Below are positions 34,892 through 44,538 of a stretch of DNA of 64,000 nucleotides, one piece after another. A model generated the notes under the pieces. That model was given only the letters and a program-made list of their open reading frames with translations. It did not search any database and had not been told where the DNA came from. Position numbers and translations under genes: made by a program. Origin of the DNA: Yoonia maritima (GTDB lineage Bacteria; Pseudomonadota; Alphaproteobacteria; Rhodobacterales; Rhodobacteraceae); assembly GCF_002933395.1 (NCBI RefSeq), contig NZ_PKFN01000008.1, positions 558,001 to 622,000 of the forward strand. Direction: 5' to 3'. The stretch's first letter is position 1, and every line of letters begins with the position of its first letter.

Positions 34892-35866
34892 CTAATCGGC
34901 CGGGTCGTCTTGGCGTGGTGGAGTTTGCCCTAGCGCACGCATGAACAAACTGACACGCGGTCCTGCACCAGTAACGGTGCGGGACCGGTTTCGCAGAACT
35001 GGGGTGTTCTCTGACGTTCCCGTGCTTTCGCGCAAAACGATATAAAGTCCGCTTGCGATGATGATTGTCGCGCCGACACCCGTGAACAAATCCATCGTTT
35101 CGTCAAAAAACAGCATCCCGAAAATCGTGGCCCAAATAATCTGACTGTACTGCATCGGCGCGATGATTGCGGCCTCGCCCGCTTGATAGGCAAGGATAAC
35201 CAGAAAACTGGCGATCCATGCAAACAATGCAATTACACCCAACATTCCCAGATGCGTTATTGGCATCGGTTCGTAGACAAAGGGCAAGGCGCAGCCCATA
35301 ATCACAAAGTTGGCGACCATGGGATAGATCAGCATCACAACCGGGCGTTCCTCTGACCCGATCTTGCGTACAATAATGGACGCAATCGCACCGCACACCG
35401 CCGATGCAAGCGCCGCAAGGTGACCGCCTGTTAGCGGTGTCTGCCCGGGGCGCAGCACCACCATAACGCCAACAAGACCGACCAAAACCGCAATCCAGCG
35501 GCGTAATCGTACGGTTTCACCCAAGACCGGGATCGCAAGAACGGTGATCAAAAGCGGCGTCGCAAACAAGATCGCGTAAACCTGTGCAAGCGGTAGCACA
35601 GAAAATGCATAAAACGCAGCCACACCAGTTACCGTCGCCGCAGCGGTGCGCAAGGCCATCCACCACGGATGCACGGGCACCAAGGTACCCGGCTTTGCAT
35701 CACGCATCAGCATAACCGTGGCTAGCGGGAAACTCAGCAAAACGCTAAAGAACACAATCTGAAACGGCGAATAAGTCGCGCCCAAAATCTTGATGATTAC
35801 ATCATGCGTCGCAAAGACAGCAAAAGCAGTCAAAGCAAACATAGCGCCTTTTGCATTGGGTGACAT
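34892..35866 (-). CDS. DMT-superfamily (EamA) transporter
   Basis: This 324-residue integral membrane protein has ten predicted segments in two EamA repeats (GAMFALTAFAVFATHDVIIK at the start). A soluble tail of about 35 residues (SENTPVLRNRSRTVTGAGPR) follows the last helix. The substrate is unknown. It is convergent with the preceding gene, with a 2-bp gap, and is not paired with a regulator here. Confidence 0.87.
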   Translation of the reverse strand: MSPNAKGAMFALTAFAVFATHDVIIKILGATYSPFQIVFFSVLLSFPLATVMLMRDAKPGTLVPVHPWWMALRTAAATVTGVAAFYAFSVLPLAQVYAILFATPLLITVLAIPVLGETVRLRRWIAVLVGLVGVMVVLRPGQTPLTGGHLAALASAVCGAIASIIVRKIGSEERPVVMLIYPMVANFVIMGCALPFVYEPMPITHLGMLGVIALFAWIASFLVILAYQAGEAAIIAPMQYSQIIWATIFGMLFFDETMDLFTGVGATIIIASGLYIVLRESTGTSENTPVLRNRSRTVTGAGPRVSLFMRALGQTPPRQDDPAD

Positions 35867-36019
35867 ATCCGGTCTTTCGTTAAGTTAGCTACATACTGAC
35901 AAAAAACGATCGCCCGCAGGTGTCAAGATCAACGGCCAATTTAAAGACATTGATCAGGCACCCACGGGCGTCATGATGTTTATGGATCGCCCCCTATCCG
36001 GGACGCGATATAAATTTGT

Positions 36020-37123
36020 TTATAGTGACGCGTCCAGCGCAGCCAAGATGACATCACCCATTTCCGTTGTAGACAGTGGAGTGCCGCCTTCAGGCCCCAT
36101 CAGATCGCCGGTACGTGCGCCGTCTGCCAGAACTGCCTCAATAGCTGCCTCGAGGCGATCAGCCTCAGCACCCATGTCGAACGAATAACGTAGCGCCATT
36201 GCGAAGGACAAAATGCATGCGATTGGGTTTGCTTTGCCTTGGCCCGTGATGTCAGGCGCAGAGCCATGTACCGGTTCGTACATCGCTTTCGGGCGGCCAT
36301 TTTCCATTGGCACGCCAAGGCTGGCTGATGGCAACATGCCCAGCGAACCAGTCAACATCGCAGCACAATCCGACAGGATGTCACCGAACAGGTTGTCTGT
36401 GTAGATCACATCGAACTGCTTTGGTGCGCGTACCAACTGCATCGCACCGTTGTCCGCGTACATGTGGGACAGTTCCACCTCTGGGTAGTCAGCGTGCACT
36501 TCGGTAACAACATCGCGCCACAGAATGCCGGATTCCATCACGTTTGCTTTTTCCATGGAGCACAGACGCTTGTCGCGCTTCATCGCCAGTTCAAACGCTG
36601 CACGTGCGCCGCGTTCGATTTCGGCTTCGGTGTAACGTTGGGTGTTCACACCAACGCGCATGTTGTCTTCCATGTGAATGCCGCGCGGCTCACCGAAATA
36701 AACACCTGACGTCAGTTCACGGACGATCATGATATCCAGACCGGCAACCAATTCTTTCTTCAAAGAAGAGAAATCTGCAAGCGCATCAAAACACTGCGCA
36801 GGACGCAGGTTCGCGAACAGGTCCATTTCTTTACGCAGACGCAGCAGGCCACGCTCTGGCTTTACGCTGAAATCCAGATCATCGTATTTTGGACCGCCAA
36901 CAGCGCCCAGCAGAACGGCGTCTACTTCTTGGGCTTTTGCCATTGTGTCATCATGCAATGGAACGCCATGCTTGTCATAAGCCGCACCACCAACAAGGTC
37001 TTCGGACACGTCAAAGGCAACGCCGCGCTTATCGCCGAACCAGCCAATAATCCGCTTTACCTCATCCATGACTTCGGGGCCGATGCCGTCACCTGCGAGG
37101 ATCAAAAGGGAGGGGTTTGCCAT
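36020..37123 (-). CDS. leuB: 3-Isopropylmalate dehydrogenase
   Basis: LeuB oxidatively decarboxylates 3-isopropylmalate to 2-oxoisocaproate with NAD+, the third step of leucine biosynthesis. The 367-residue product has [20 protein letters not shown] at the N-terminus, the [16 protein letters not shown] substrate region, SYFGEPRG-type [13 protein letters not shown] and [16 protein letters not shown]. It lies downstream of, but separated by five genes from, leuC and leuD, which encode the preceding enzyme. Confidence 0.97.
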   Translation of the reverse strand: MANPSLLILAGDGIGPEVMDEVKRIIGWFGDKRGVAFDVSEDLVGGAAYDKHGVPLHDDTMAKAQEVDAVLLGAVGGPKYDDLDFSVKPERGLLRLRKEMDLFANLRPAQCFDALADFSSLKKELVAGLDIMIVRELTSGVYFGEPRGIHMEDNMRVGVNTQRYTEAEIERGARAAFELAMKRDKRLCSMEKANVMESGILWRDVVTEVHADYPEVELSHMYADNGAMQLVRAPKQFDVIYTDNLFGDILSDCAAMLTGSLGMLPSASLGVPMENGRPKAMYEPVHGSAPDITGQGKANPIACILSFAMALRYSFDMGAEADRLEAAIEAVLADGARTGDLMGPEGGTPLSTTEMGDVILAALDASL

Positions 37124-37180
37124 ATGTCTGGTCCTTGGTTGAAAATGTTGTCAACGGCCTAGCCTGCCAAGGCCAAAGGT

Positions 37181-38077
37181 TCAAGATACCAAGGGGCGCA
37201 GACCTTCCTCTAGCAGGTCCCAAACGCGCCGAATACGTGGGGTTTGGCGCATTGCCTCGTGCGCAGTTAGCCAAATGGGTAATGACGGTATCGGAAACCC
37301 TAGTACCACCCGCTCGACCGCTGGATCATTGTCCCCCACAACGGCCTGCGCAAAACCGATTCCACAGCCAGCGCGCACCAATTCCCAATAGGTTACGTGA
37401 TGATCGCAGCGTGTTTTAAAGAAACCAGTCCCCACATTGATACCTGCTGCGCGAAATCCGTCGATAATCATCAGACTTCGATCGTAGCCAACAAAATCAT
37501 GGGTCATCATTTCGTCTAGGGTCTGTGGCATTCCCCTATTTCTCAAATAGGACTTAGCCGCGTAAGTTCCTAATTCGAGATCACCCAAATGTTTGGTCAC
37601 CAAATCGAGCTGCGTCGGCCGGTACATCCGCACCGCAATGTCAGCCTCGCGGTAAAGCAAGTTTTGGCTATCGTCCGTTGGAACAAGTTCAATTTCGATC
37701 TCGGGTTCTTCGGCGCGAATACGCGCAATGATCGCAGGCATGTGATCCGCCGCGACGGCAACACTAGCCGAAATCCGCACAGCACCTGCTAGGCTGGCCT
37801 GCTGTCCGGCAGCCGTCAACGCGATCTGCTGCATAGCGTCGCGCATTGTTCGGGCTGGCGCAACCAAGTCAGCGCCTGTTTGCGTCAAGGTAAACCCGCG
37901 CGGCTGGCGGTAAAACAAATCGGCCTTAAGCTGTGTTTCCAAGGTTTTAATCTGGCGTCCAAGCGTTGGCTGGCTTGCCCCCAAAGCACGCGCTGCCGCA
38001 GATAGACTGCCCCCCTCGGCCACTGCAAGAAATGCCTGCACGAGCGACCAGTCCAAATCTGATAGGCGAATATCCAT
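37181..38077 (-). CDS. LysR-family transcriptional regulator
   Basis: This 298-residue LysR protein has a winged helix with DWSLVQAFLAVAEGGSLSAAARALGASQPTLGRQIKTLE. The substrate-binding domain follows (SASVAVAADHMPAIIARIRAEEPEIEIELVP). It is divergent from a NAD-dependent dehydratase-type gene, with 89 bp between starts carrying a TGAATA-N11-TATTCA inverted repeat. It probably regulates that gene and itself, rather than leucine synthesis. Confidence 0.9.
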   Translation of the reverse strand: MDIRLSDLDWSLVQAFLAVAEGGSLSAAARALGASQPTLGRQIKTLETQLKADLFYRQPRGFTLTQTGADLVAPARTMRDAMQQIALTAAGQQASLAGAVRISASVAVAADHMPAIIARIRAEEPEIEIELVPTDDSQNLLYREADIAVRMYRPTQLDLVTKHLGDLELGTYAAKSYLRNRGMPQTLDEMMTHDFVGYDRSLMIIDGFRAAGINVGTGFFKTRCDHHVTYWELVRAGCGIGFAQAVVGDNDPAVERVVLGFPIPSLPIWLTAHEAMRQTPRIRRVWDLLEEGLRPLVS

Positions 38078-38084
38078 TCAATTA

Positions 38085-38107
38085 TGAATACATGACCTAC
38101 ATATTCA
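38085..38107. promoter_or_regulatory. LysR-type operator between divergent genes
   Basis: TGAATA (38085-38090) and TATTCA (38102-38107) form a perfect 6-bp inverted repeat separated by 11 nt, as expected for a LysR box. It lies 8 bp upstream of the LysR start codon and about 60 bp upstream of the divergent gene. Confidence 0.55.
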
Positions 38108-38166
38108 GGCAATTTATTTTCACGTGCGAACAGATCACCTTTGAGCCACAACCAAAGGAGATCACA

Positions 38167-39078
38167 ATGACCAAAACAGTTCTTATCCTCGGCGGCGCAG
38201 GAAAAATCGGCAGTCATGCCGCGATAGCGTTTGAAAAAGCCGGCTGGAATGTCCGGCACTACAACCGGAAAACCGACGACATGACACGTGCTGCAATAGG
38301 TGCGGACGTCATCATCAACGGGCTAAATCCTCCTCTTTACCATGACTGGAAAACCCTCATCCCGCAGATTACGGCACAGGTTATCGCGGCAGCAAAGGCC
38401 AGCGGTGCGACTGTCATTCTACCTGCAAGCATCTACAATTTTGGCAATCAGCCCGGTACATTTGATGAAAACACCGCGCAAATTCCAAACACAAGGAAAG
38501 GCAAGATCAGAGTAACAATGGAGCAGACTTATGCGTCGTCGGGGGTGCAGATCATTATGCTACGTGCGGGAAACTTTATTGATCCCAACGGTAACGGCGA
38601 TTTCATGAGCGTCGGTAGTCTGCGCCGCATACGCAAGCGCCAGTTGGTCAATGTCGGCAACCCAAAGGCCATGCAAGCATATTGCTATACCCCAGATTGG
38701 GCGCGCGCGGCCCTGATGTTGGCAGAGCGTCGACATGAGCTGAGTCAATTTAACGATATCCCGTTTCCCGGCCATGCCTTCACGAATGAGACGCTCAAAC
38801 AATGTCTGGAGAGCCACCTTGGCTATCGCCTCAAGTACACTTCGTTTCCTTGGTGGGCGATGCGGCTTTTTTCCCCGATTTGGGAACTCGGTCGCGAGAT
38901 GTCGGAAATGCGCTACCTTTATTCAATGCCACACACGATTTCCGCGGCCAAATTCAACCGGATTTTACCCGACTTCCAGCCGACCGATTTGAAAACCGTG
39001 ATGTTGGCTGGGTTACCGACTGATATCCACCCAAACAAGCCGGTGCGGTCCGGCGGCCATACTGTCATCACTCTTTGA
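38167..39078 (+). CDS. NAD-dependent epimerase/dehydratase-family protein
   Basis: This 303-residue Rossmann-fold protein has the TVLILGGAGKIGSHAAIAFE dinucleotide-binding motif (GxxGxxG-like) and later IYNFGN and GNFIDPNGNG segments. It resembles atypical/extended SDR proteins; the substrate is unknown. The ATG at 38167 has AAAGGAG just upstream. Divergent from a LysR gene. Its 3' end overlaps the end of the convergent exonuclease-family gene by 66 bp, so the C-terminus may be an extension read through the neighbour. Confidence 0.82.
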   Translation: MTKTVLILGGAGKIGSHAAIAFEKAGWNVRHYNRKTDDMTRAAIGADVIINGLNPPLYHDWKTLIPQITAQVIAAAKASGATVILPASIYNFGNQPGTFDENTAQIPNTRKGKIRVTMEQTYASSGVQIIMLRAGNFIDPNGNGDFMSVGSLRRIRKRQLVNVGNPKAMQAYCYTPDWARAALMLAERRHELSQFNDIPFPGHAFTNETLKQCLESHLGYRLKYTSFPWWAMRLFSPIWELGREMSEMRYLYSMPHTISAAKFNRILPDFQPTDLKTVMLAGLPTDIHPNKPVRSGGHTVITL

Positions 39079-40113
39079 TGGCTGGTCAGGTGCTAGGCGC
39101 ATTACCTGAGCACCTGTCACCATCCAATCTTGTGAGGGCAACACATAGCTAACGCGCAATTCACCAAGTTCAGGCAGGTGTGGCCAATAAGCTGTAGCGA
39201 TTCCCGGCAGTGGGTCTTGTAAACGTGGGTCACCTAGAAAATCGCCCATCGCCGCCCGAATGCCGTCGCCCGCCTGTGGATCTAGGTTCGCATTCCCTAA
39301 GATCACGAAGCTATCCGGCGCGTGACCGAACACGCCGTCCAACACCGTAGTCCAAAGCATTAGTTCATCGCGATTACGCAGCCCATTGCGGTCCTCGGGT
39401 CCATCAAAAACCGGCGGAGTCGCTGAATATGCCATCAACTGAAGGTCACCATTTGGCAGTGCGATGGGGACCATCCAGTGGTTCGTTGACGAAAGTCGCT
39501 GCACTAAAGCAGTTTCTGGTGTCATCGGCGGTAAAACGGCCCCCGGAACGTCTTGCCACAGCAAATCGGAAAGATCCGTCACCTCCCCAAATGGAAATCG
39601 CGAAAGTATCGCCATCCCCCCGTCGCCAGAAAACTCTCCGTATCCTTGTGCATCTCTGGCTTCGCCCAATCGGCCATTCCCATCAATATCCAGCCCTGTT
39701 GGCACGCCTGCATTGGGCTGCGCGGAATAAAGATAGGGATAGGGGCCGTCTAAAATTTGAGAAAAGGTTTTCAACGCAAACCCATCCAAATCATAATCGA
39801 AATCCGTCAGTAGTAAGACATCAGGTGAAGCGTCATCAATCAGCGCGACAATCGCAGAAATTTCATCATCAGCACCCTTTTGCAGGTCCCGAAGAAGTAA
39901 CCCGGGCCCGGATCTGCTAAGCGGCGCAGCAAATGTTGCAATACGATAGGTTTCGGCCTGAATGACGCCCGGACACGTAACAGCAATTAGACAATATAAG
40001 CACCTTCGGAAACCGCGCGTTCGTAGGCGACTTTCCGTTGTTGTTTTATCATCTGTGCGACCCGACTGAGAGCAACACCGCGCATTAATATACTTGCTGG
40101 CAAAAACGCCCAT
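39013..40113 (-). CDS. Endonuclease/exonuclease/phosphatase-family protein, start uncertain
   Basis: The secreted product has the EEP fold: ETYRIATFAAPLSRSGPG at the mature start, LLTDFDYD, GDGGMAILSRFP, the NANLDP metal-binding segment and GPHRLVWVDISR at the end. Members hydrolyse phosphodiesters. No canonical start lies near the signal peptide CLIAVTCPGVIQA; the nearest ATG (40113) overlaps the upstream gene by 127 bp. Removing one base near 39991 would join a GTG at 40003 to a normal signal peptide, so a frameshift or odd start is possible. A small overlap with the epimerase gene is at the 3' end. Confidence 0.7.
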   Translation of the reverse strand: MGVFASKYINARCCSQSGRTDDKTTTESRLRTRGFRRCLYCLIAVTCPGVIQAETYRIATFAAPLSRSGPGLLLRDLQKGADDEISAIVALIDDASPDVLLLTDFDYDLDGFALKTFSQILDGPYPYLYSAQPNAGVPTGLDIDGNGRLGEARDAQGYGEFSGDGGMAILSRFPFGEVTDLSDLLWQDVPGAVLPPMTPETALVQRLSSTNHWMVPIALPNGDLQLMAYSATPPVFDGPEDRNGLRNRDELMLWTTVLDGVFGHAPDSFVILGNANLDPQAGDGIRAAMGDFLGDPRLQDPLPGIATAYWPHLPELGELRVSYVLPSQDWMVTGAQVMRLAPDQPSKSDDSMAAGPHRLVWVDISR

Positions 40114-40826
40114 GCCGTCACTGTCCAAATCAACATATGCATATCATCCAGTTGGACGGGCATTCCAAACACAGCACATAGCTTGAGTAATGCCGGAACA
40201 AGAAAGGGCAGTAAAAAGCCTAAAATTACGTTAACGCGACCATCACGTTCAAGACGATCAACGACATCCCCGCCTGCAGCGGCATCAAACGTTGGCAAAT
40301 TCACCCAAACATTAAATGGCCCCTCACGGCGCGGCCAGTGCTGTAACCGCAAAACAATAATGAACCAAAGAATCGCGAAAATCGACACCAGATAGCTAAG
40401 CCCTGCCGCGTCGCGTACACGCTGAACGACTTCGGGTGCGGCGTCCTGCGGTAACATCAAAACCATAAGTCGCACAGGCGAATAAGGAAAATCGATAATT
40501 TCCCCAATGCTCGCCCCGCTTTGCTTAAACAACTCGGTAATAGCTGAAGGTGACACATAGCCACGAAAAATTACTGAAAGGCACAGCACCGTTGCAAATA
40601 AGGTTGAAAACCGGACGCGATTGAACGGCGGTGCATCCCTGAACTCGACCAATGTTGGGCTTGCGGCGCTATATTCGACCAACGTAAATATCGCCGCAAA
40701 AATTGCGAACAAAACGACAATCTGAAGGCTGTCTTGCGTCTCACGCGGCAAAATTATCGCCGGCATAACAACCAGCAACACAACCATAATTGCGCGCACT
40801 ATTGCTCCGGGCAGACGATCAGACAC
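39987..40826 (-). CDS. Conserved membrane protein of unknown function
   Basis: This 279-residue protein has about six membrane segments (for example AIMVVLLVVMPAIILP, IVVLFAIFAAIFTLVEY, FATVLCLSVIFRGYV and FLLPFLVPALLKLCAVF). I do not recognise its family. It lies between leuD and the exonuclease-family gene on the same strand, which is a plausible alphaproteobacterial leuCD-orf-EEP-leuB arrangement. It ends in VAYERAVSEGAYIV. The start codon lies after a long untranslated stretch. Confidence 0.75.
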   Translation of the reverse strand: MSDRLPGAIVRAIMVVLLVVMPAIILPRETQDSLQIVVLFAIFAAIFTLVEYSAASPTLVEFRDAPPFNRVRFSTLFATVLCLSVIFRGYVSPSAITELFKQSGASIGEIIDFPYSPVRLMVLMLPQDAAPEVVQRVRDAAGLSYLVSIFAILWFIIVLRLQHWPRREGPFNVWVNLPTFDAAAGGDVVDRLERDGRVNVILGFLLPFLVPALLKLCAVFGMPVQLDDMHMLIWTVTAWAFLPASILMRGVALSRVAQMIKQQRKVAYERAVSEGAYIV

Positions 40827-41163
40827 TCTACAACAATCCCCATTTATACCGACAGGCGGTCTAGGTTTCTTTGCATTTCGATGATGAAATGCTGGACGAA
40901 CATATGCGTGCCGCTGCGACTCTATAACCTACTATAATACAGCGAATACCTAAACGACGACTGTGGTATTAGCGTAGTGGCATCCCTTTGATTACACCGG
41001 GCGAACCACTATTGCATCGAATGGATTGCTATTTAGTATACTGCACTTGTTACAACCTGTCACGCTGCTGAAATTAGATCATAAAATTTTCGATAAGTTT
41101 ATCATTAAATGGAACAGGCCGCACAGCAGTGCGGCCTGTTCAAATGGATATTAGGAGACGTGG
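40827..41163. other. Gene-free stretch between membrane-protein gene and leuD
   Basis: The 337 bp are A/T-rich. They contain no convincing ORF; only a 20-codon piece near 40885 reads DDEMLDEHMRAAATL and stops. The region holds the promoter of the membrane-protein gene and, at its right end, the leuCD terminator. Confidence 0.45.
41112..41141 (-). terminator. Hairpin ending the leuCD transcript
   Basis: GAACAGGCCGCAC and GTGCGGCCTGTTC form a perfect 13-bp stem with a 4-nt loop, 23 bp after the leuD stop. The T-run is weak (CCATTTAATG), but stem stability supports termination. Confidence 0.7.
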
Positions 41164-41769
41164 TTAGGCCCAAGGGCGTTCAACGGCAGCCTTTGCCTCA
41201 AAGCTATCAATTGAAGCAACCTTTTCGAGTGATAGGCCGATATCATCCAAACCGTTCAGCAGGCAGTGCTTTTTGAATTCATCAACTTCAAAGTTAAACA
41301 CTTCCCCGTCGGAGGACGTGATTGTTTGTTCCTCAAGGTCGATTTCGATCCGGGCATTTGATCCTTTTTCAGCATCTTTCATCAACACGTCGACCTGCTC
41401 TTGCGGCAACGCAATTGGCAAAATGCCATTTTTGAAACAGTTGTTGTAAAAGATGTCCGCGAATGAAGACGCGATCACACACGTGATGCCAAAGTCGGCA
41501 ATCGCCCAAGGCGCGTGCTCGCGCGATGAACCGCAGCCAAAGTTATCGCCAGCGACAAGGATTTGCGCATCGCGGTATTGCGGCTTGTTCAAAACGAAAT
41601 CAGCGATTTCGTTACCTTCACGATCAAAACGCATTTCATCAAACAAGTTCGCGCCAAGGCCCGACCGCTTAATTGTTTTCAAAAACTGCTTTGGAATAAT
41701 CATATCGGTATCGATATTCACCAACGGCAGAGGAGCGGCAATACCGCTAAGTTTATTGAACTTTTCCAT
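41164..41769 (-). CDS. leuD: 3-Isopropylmalate dehydratase small subunit
   Basis: LeuD combines with LeuC to isomerise 2-isopropylmalate to 3-isopropylmalate. The 201-residue protein shows the small-subunit swivel-domain signatures [36 protein letters not shown] and [11 protein letters not shown]. It starts at the last base of the leuC stop codon (TAATG), so the two are coupled. A terminator follows. Confidence 0.97.
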   Translation of the reverse strand: MEKFNKLSGIAAPLPLVNIDTDMIIPKQFLKTIKRSGLGANLFDEMRFDREGNEIADFVLNKPQYRDAQILVAGDNFGCGSSREHAPWAIADFGITCVIASSFADIFYNNCFKNGILPIALPQEQVDVLMKDAEKGSNARIEIDLEEQTITSSDGEVFNFEVDEFKKHCLLNGLDDIGLSLEKVASIDSFEAKAAVERPWA

Positions 41770-43175
41770 TAGTTCATCTCCCGGATATCAGTCAGGTGAC
41801 CGGTGATTGCTGCTGCTGCAGCCATAGCTGGAGACATCAGGTGCGTACGCCCCTGGTAACCCTGGCGACCTTCGAAGTTACGGTTCGAAGTAGATGCACA
41901 ACGCTCACCCGGAGCAAGCTGATCAGGGTTCATGGCAAGGCACATGGAACAACCAGCAAGACGCCATTCGAATCCAGCATCAATAAAGATTTGCGCGATG
42001 CCTTCTTTTTCGGCTTGCGCGCGCACCAGACCAGAGCCGGGAACGATCATTGCGCGCATCCCTTCCTTGATCTTTTTGCCTTTCAGGACCGCTGCCGCGG
42101 CACGGAAATCTTCGATACGGCCGTTTGTACAAGAGCCGATGAACACAGTATCGATTTTGATGTCAGACAGTTTTTGCCCAACTTCCAAACCCATGTATTC
42201 AATTGAACGCTGAACAGCGCCTGCCTTACCGCCTTCAAAGCTGCTTGGATCAGGCACAGTTGCCGTGATCGGAAGCACGTCTTCGGGTGATGTTCCCCAT
42301 GTCACAAGCGGAGCAATATCTTCACCACGCAGGGTCAGCACTTTGTCGAAATGCGCACCTTCGTCTGTAAAGAGCGTTTTCCAGTATTCCAGTGCAGCAT
42401 CCCATTCATCACCTTTAGGTGCATGTGGGCGGCCTTTGCAGTAGGCATATGTGGTTTCGTCTGGCGCGATCAGCCCAGCGCGCGCGCCACCTTCAATCGC
42501 CATGTTACAAACCGTCATACGGCCTTCCATAGAAAGGCTTTGGATCGCTTCACCACAGTATTCGATCACGTAACCCGTGCCGCCAGCGGTACCCGTTTCG
42601 CCGATAACGGCCATGGTGATATCTTTTGCGGTCACGCCGGGGGCAAGTTTACCAGTGATTTCGACCTTCATGTTCTTCGATTTTTTCTGGATCAAGGTCT
42701 GGGTCGCCAGAACGTGTTCAACCTCAGAAGTACCGATACCGTGCGCCAGTGAACCAAACGCGCCGTGTGTCGCTGTATGGCTATCGCCGCAAACAACGGT
42801 CATGCCGGGCAGTGTCCAGCCTTGCTCTGGGCCAACGATATGCACAACACCCTGACGCACGTCAGATACGGGGTAATAGTGCAGGCCGAATTCTTTGGCG
42901 TTCGTGTCAAGCGCGGCAACCTGAATACGGCTATCTTCGGTCATCGTAGACGCGTTCGCGCGGTCCAATGTGGTTGGCACGTTGTGATCCGGCACCGCGA
43001 TGGTTTTTTCAGGTGCGCGCACTGTGCGTCCGGCCATACGCAGGCCTTCGAACGCCTGTGGGCTGGTTACTTCGTGTACCAGATGGCGGTCGATATACAG
43101 CAAACAAGTGCCGTCTTCTGCTTCATGCGCAACATGCGCATCCCAGATTTTGTCATAGAGCGTTTTGGGGGACAT
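41769..43175 (-). CDS. leuC: 3-Isopropylmalate dehydratase large subunit
   Basis: LeuC is the aconitase-family subunit with the [4Fe-4S] cluster. The 468-residue protein has [21 protein letters not shown] (first cluster cysteine) and the CSMC pair ([12 protein letters not shown]). ATG at 43175 follows GAGAGGAC and gives [14 protein letters not shown]; an upstream in-frame ATG at 43193 is poorer. No leucine leader peptide is evident in the 200-bp upstream gap. Confidence 0.97.
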   Translation of the reverse strand: MSPKTLYDKIWDAHVAHEAEDGTCLLYIDRHLVHEVTSPQAFEGLRMAGRTVRAPEKTIAVPDHNVPTTLDRANASTMTEDSRIQVAALDTNAKEFGLHYYPVSDVRQGVVHIVGPEQGWTLPGMTVVCGDSHTATHGAFGSLAHGIGTSEVEHVLATQTLIQKKSKNMKVEITGKLAPGVTAKDITMAVIGETGTAGGTGYVIEYCGEAIQSLSMEGRMTVCNMAIEGGARAGLIAPDETTYAYCKGRPHAPKGDEWDAALEYWKTLFTDEGAHFDKVLTLRGEDIAPLVTWGTSPEDVLPITATVPDPSSFEGGKAGAVQRSIEYMGLEVGQKLSDIKIDTVFIGSCTNGRIEDFRAAAAVLKGKKIKEGMRAMIVPGSGLVRAQAEKEGIAQIFIDAGFEWRLAGCSMCLAMNPDQLAPGERCASTSNRNFEGRQGYQGRTHLMSPAMAAAAAITGHLTDIREMN

Positions 43176-43392
43176 GGTCCTCTCCCGTATCAAATTTTCA
43201 GATGTCTTCAGGCGTGCGGAATTGGCGAGGGGATCAACCCCGAGCTAGTATCGTGCAGCTCGCGCCGAAAAACCGCCAAGGTAGGCGAGCGCGGTCATCC
43301 ATATCAAAAACCTGTTTCATAACGGGTCAGATATACATGGGCAGCGAGTCTCGCAAGTCCCACTCTGCGTCAGTATCCACTTATACAGTGGA

Positions 43393-44343
43393 TTAACCGG
43401 CCAATTGCGCCATTGTTGCCTCTGCATCGAACAAATCGGCTTGGTCGGTCGTTTCAACTGAAATGTTCGCGCCATCCAGCAAATCGATGGTGACCCCTTT
43501 CAGGAAAGCAACCGCGCCCTCTGTCTCTTCGGGGATATCGCCTGGACCAGTATAAACAGCCTCGACCATAACGCCGCTCACGCCATCGACCTGAGTTTCT
43601 GTCATCGTGACATCAACATCAGGCAGGGTTCCACCAGCAGGAACATGATCAACCGTCAATGTCAGCGTATCACGCGACGGATCAAAATCTTCGATGATTG
43701 CTTCGGTCAGCTGTTCGTCTGTGACATTTGCAAGCACGTAAAAGTCGTCGCCCGCGCCTGCGCCAGCCTCAAGCGTCGCAGCGCCGGTAACAAGAACAAG
43801 ATCGTCTTCGCCATCATCGCCGCGCGCAATTCCATCACCGCCCCAGATATAGATCGTGTCATCACCGTCGCCACCACTGATATGATCAGTAGAGTTTAAA
43901 GCAGGAACCAGTTCGCCATCTTCCTCGCGTGCGTCATAACCACCAAAAATGGTATCGTCACCGTCCTGACCGCCAAGTCGATCAGAACCATACCCGCCGT
44001 CAATAATGTCGTCACCGGTGCCGCCAAACACGCGATCACCACCAACCTGACCATATAATTCATCATTGCCAGGACTACCCACGATCCAATCGCGACCATC
44101 CCCAGCGCGCACGATATCGTCACCCTCACCGGGGCGAATTTCATCATCGCCAGCACCAGCATCGATCGTGTCGTTACCGGCCCACGTCAGAATAGTGTCG
44201 TTGCCTTCAGTCCCGGTTACGTCATCATCTTCTTCACTGCCACGAATTTCATTTCCAGTCACATCATCATCGTCGTCTTCGTCAGCCAAAAACACCAAAC
44301 CGAAGGTCGCCAAAACCAGTGCCAAAGCAATGTACATAGCCAT
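43393..44343 (-). CDS. Small RTX-like calcium-binding repeat protein with N-terminal membrane segment
   Basis: This 316-residue acidic protein begins with a hydrophobic helix (MYIALALVLATFGLVFLA) and then an Asp-rich patch (DEDDDDD). Residues about 35-190 contain hemolysin-type nonapeptides (GGxGxDxLx), such as GNDTIDAGAGDDEIRPGEGDD and GGTGDDIIDGGYGSDRLGGQ. The C-terminal third is a different beta-rich domain with no recognised motif. No RTX C-terminal secretion signal is evident. It is likely a surface or periplasmic Ca2+-binding protein anchored by the N-terminus. No type I secretion genes are adjacent. Confidence 0.8.
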   Translation of the reverse strand: MAMYIALALVLATFGLVFLADEDDDDDVTGNEIRGSEEDDDVTGTEGNDTILTWAGNDTIDAGAGDDEIRPGEGDDIVRAGDGRDWIVGSPGNDELYGQVGGDRVFGGTGDDIIDGGYGSDRLGGQDGDDTIFGGYDAREEDGELVPALNSTDHISGGDGDDTIYIWGGDGIARGDDGEDDLVLVTGAATLEAGAGAGDDFYVLANVTDEQLTEAIIEDFDPSRDTLTLTVDHVPAGGTLPDVDVTMTETQVDGVSGVMVEAVYTGPGDIPEETEGAVAFLKGVTIDLLDGANISVETTDQADLFDAEATMAQLAG

Positions 44344-44538
44344 TTCTTTCGAAAAAATTAATTTCTACGGGGCCTTACCCCGGCCAGAACACACGCTCAA
44401 GCTTCAATTCGCGCACCGGGACATACCCGCAAGAGGTATGGCAAATGCGCCGCATCTGTTGCCAAAGGAAGTCTCAGCTTAGCTTGCCCAAAGGCCCATC
44501 GACGTGCAACACTGATCCAACCCAATCGTAAGAGTATC

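Noticed and set aside
40885..40940. Coding remnant before leuD reading DDEMLDEHMRAAATL
   Set aside because: It is too short and has no recognisable family; chance is likely.
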